From Asaia siamensis (lineage in GTDB: Bacteria; Pseudomonadota; Alphaproteobacteria; Acetobacterales; Acetobacteraceae), in contig NZ_BMCH01000008.1 of NCBI RefSeq assembly GCF_014635085.1, positions 32,046-96,045 of the forward strand: 64,000 bases of DNA, read 5' to 3'. A program made the position numbers and the translations under genes. The stretch's first letter is position 1. The number at the start of each line of letters is the position of its first letter. This document shows, piece after piece, positions 63,298 to 64,000 of the stretch. Under the pieces are notes generated by a model. It saw only the letters and a program-made list of their open reading frames with translations. It was not told the DNA's origin and ran no database searches.

Positions 63298-64000
63298 GAC
63301 ACCACCACCGTTCTGAACATGCCAAGATGCATATGGTAGATGAGATGACAGTGAAGCGCCCACATGCCTGGCGTATCTGCCGTGACGAGATAGCTCAGCT
63401 TCGAGCCCGGCTGCGAAATGATGGTGTGCTTGTTGGGGCGCAGATCGCCCTGGCCGTTTTCAAGCTCGCTCCAGAACCCGTGGAGATGGATCGGATGCTC
63501 CATCATCGTGTCATTGATAAGCGTTATCCTCACCCGCTCGTTAAGCGCGAGATGGATCGGCCCCGCCTCTGAGAACTTTCTGGCATCGAAGCCCCAGATA
63601 TACCGCATCATATTACCCGTCAGATGCAGAATGATCTCCCGGCTGGGCGGGCGCAGATCGGGAGCAGGTCTGAGGGCCCGCAGCATGGCATAGCTCAGCA
63701 CCTTTCGCCCATTCTGCTCCAGCCCGTCGCCGGGTTCTGCCAGACGATCAACCGGGTTTGTCGCAACGTTCTGGTTCTCAACGTTTTTCGGCGGTGACCC
63801 GGGGTCATCCACGACGAGGGTTGGTGTCGCGACGGACGGTGTTTCAGGGGTTGACGGCGCGGTTTGGGGTGATGTCATGCCGCTCATGCCGCTCATGCCG
63901 CTCATGCCGCTCATGCCGCTCATGCCGCTCATGCCGCTCATGCCGCTCATGCCGCTCATGCCGCTCATGCCGCTCATGCCGCTCATGCCGCTCATGCCGC
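63294..64000 (-). CDS. copA: Multicopper oxidase CopA, C-terminal part (gene runs off the window)
   Basis: The last ~235 codons of a periplasmic multicopper oxidase that oxidises or sequesters copper. The third cupredoxin domain holds the copper-site motifs HPIHLHG and HCHLIYHMHLGM (type 1 and type 2/3 ligands), and the chain ends FRTVVVS. Upstream is a Thr/Pro-rich linker and a (Met-Ser-Gly) repeat reaching the window edge, which corresponds to the Met-rich copper-binding region of CopA. Start codon and first two cupredoxin domains lie beyond position 64000. Confidence 0.93.
   Translation of the reverse strand, partial: GMSGMSGMSGMSGMSGMSGMSGMSGMSGMSGMSGMSGMSGMTSPQTAPSTPETPSVATPTLVVDDPGSPPKNVENQNVATNPVDRLAEPGDGLEQNGRKVLSYAMLRALRPAPDLRPPSREIILHLTGNMMRYIWGFDARKFSEAGPIHLALNERVRITLINDTMMEHPIHLHGFWSELENGQGDLRPNKHTIISQPGSKLSYLVTADTPGMWALHCHLIYHMHLGMFRTVVVS
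63876..64000. repeat. 9-bp tandem repeat coding for Met-Ser-Gly
   Basis: The unit CATGCCGCT repeats at least 13 full times without a mismatch, from 63876 to the window edge. Read on the minus strand it encodes (MSG)n inside copA. A unit length divisible by three allows copy changes without frameshift. Confidence 0.95.

Overview
The window reads as chromosome of a GC-rich alphaproteobacterium, most likely an acetic acid bacterium (Acetobacteraceae). This is inferred from the cysteine-free Mg-type HemB, the many TonB receptors and OprB-type porins, the Hint_2-domain repeat protein and strongly GC-ending codons. No rRNA, CRISPR array, intact insertion sequence or prophage is visible. Genes are tightly packed and very often overlap by ATGA, which marks the operons.

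Layout. 1-10.8 kb is core metabolism: yraN-hemB-amino acid permease, glyA, a deacylase pair (AstE/ASPA-like plus ArgE), a DEAD-type helicase, an ELM1-like protein and a large protein of unknown function. At 10.9-11.2 kb lie a tRNA-Val(CAC) and an unannotated-looking, non-canonical tRNA-Gln(TTG). At 11.4-13.6 kb an AraC-type regulator diverges from a GlcG/HbpS-like gene and an SDR. 14-18.5 kb holds a TonB receptor and a KefB/YbaL-type antiporter.

18.8-27.8 kb is a purine island and the most interesting part of the window. It combines an 8-oxoguanine-deaminase-like amidohydrolase, a CDA-fold nucleobase deaminase, a Rieske oxygenase split over two divergent genes (a catalytic subunit without Fe-S ligands and a separate Rieske protein), a GST-like protein, an acylphosphatase-like small protein, and a complete BMP/Nup-type nucleoside ABC transporter. 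The architecture (clusterless catalytic subunit + separate Rieske domain + GST partner) recalls the NdmC/NdmD/NdmE complex of methylxanthine N-demethylation, but without the reductase part.

27.9-32.9 kb is an ethanolamine module (eutBC, permease, outer-membrane barrel) with a TTG start and a strong hairpin just before the eutB ribosome binding site. 33-36.5 kb holds a sugar-phosphate cyclase of the EEVS/DDGS type overlapping an aldo/keto reductase, an AT-rich spacer, and a GolD-like dehydrogenase. 36.5-45.1 kb holds a serine hydrolase lipoprotein, a coiled-coil porin and two TonB receptors.

45.4-52.3 kb is a metal section: a Fur-box-preceded operon of OprB porin, beta-propeller and Tat-exported DyP peroxidase, then a DUF2946 protein (possible ATT start) and a copper-type TonB receptor. 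After an MFS exporter come a 53-residue membrane protein with an excellent ribosome binding site, an FNR-type site, and a 1274-residue protein of six tandem 158-residue repeats ending in a Hint domain. The window closes with an orphan pstS under a Pho box, another OprB porin, and copBA, where copA runs off the edge inside a 9-bp (Met-Ser-Gly) tandem repeat.
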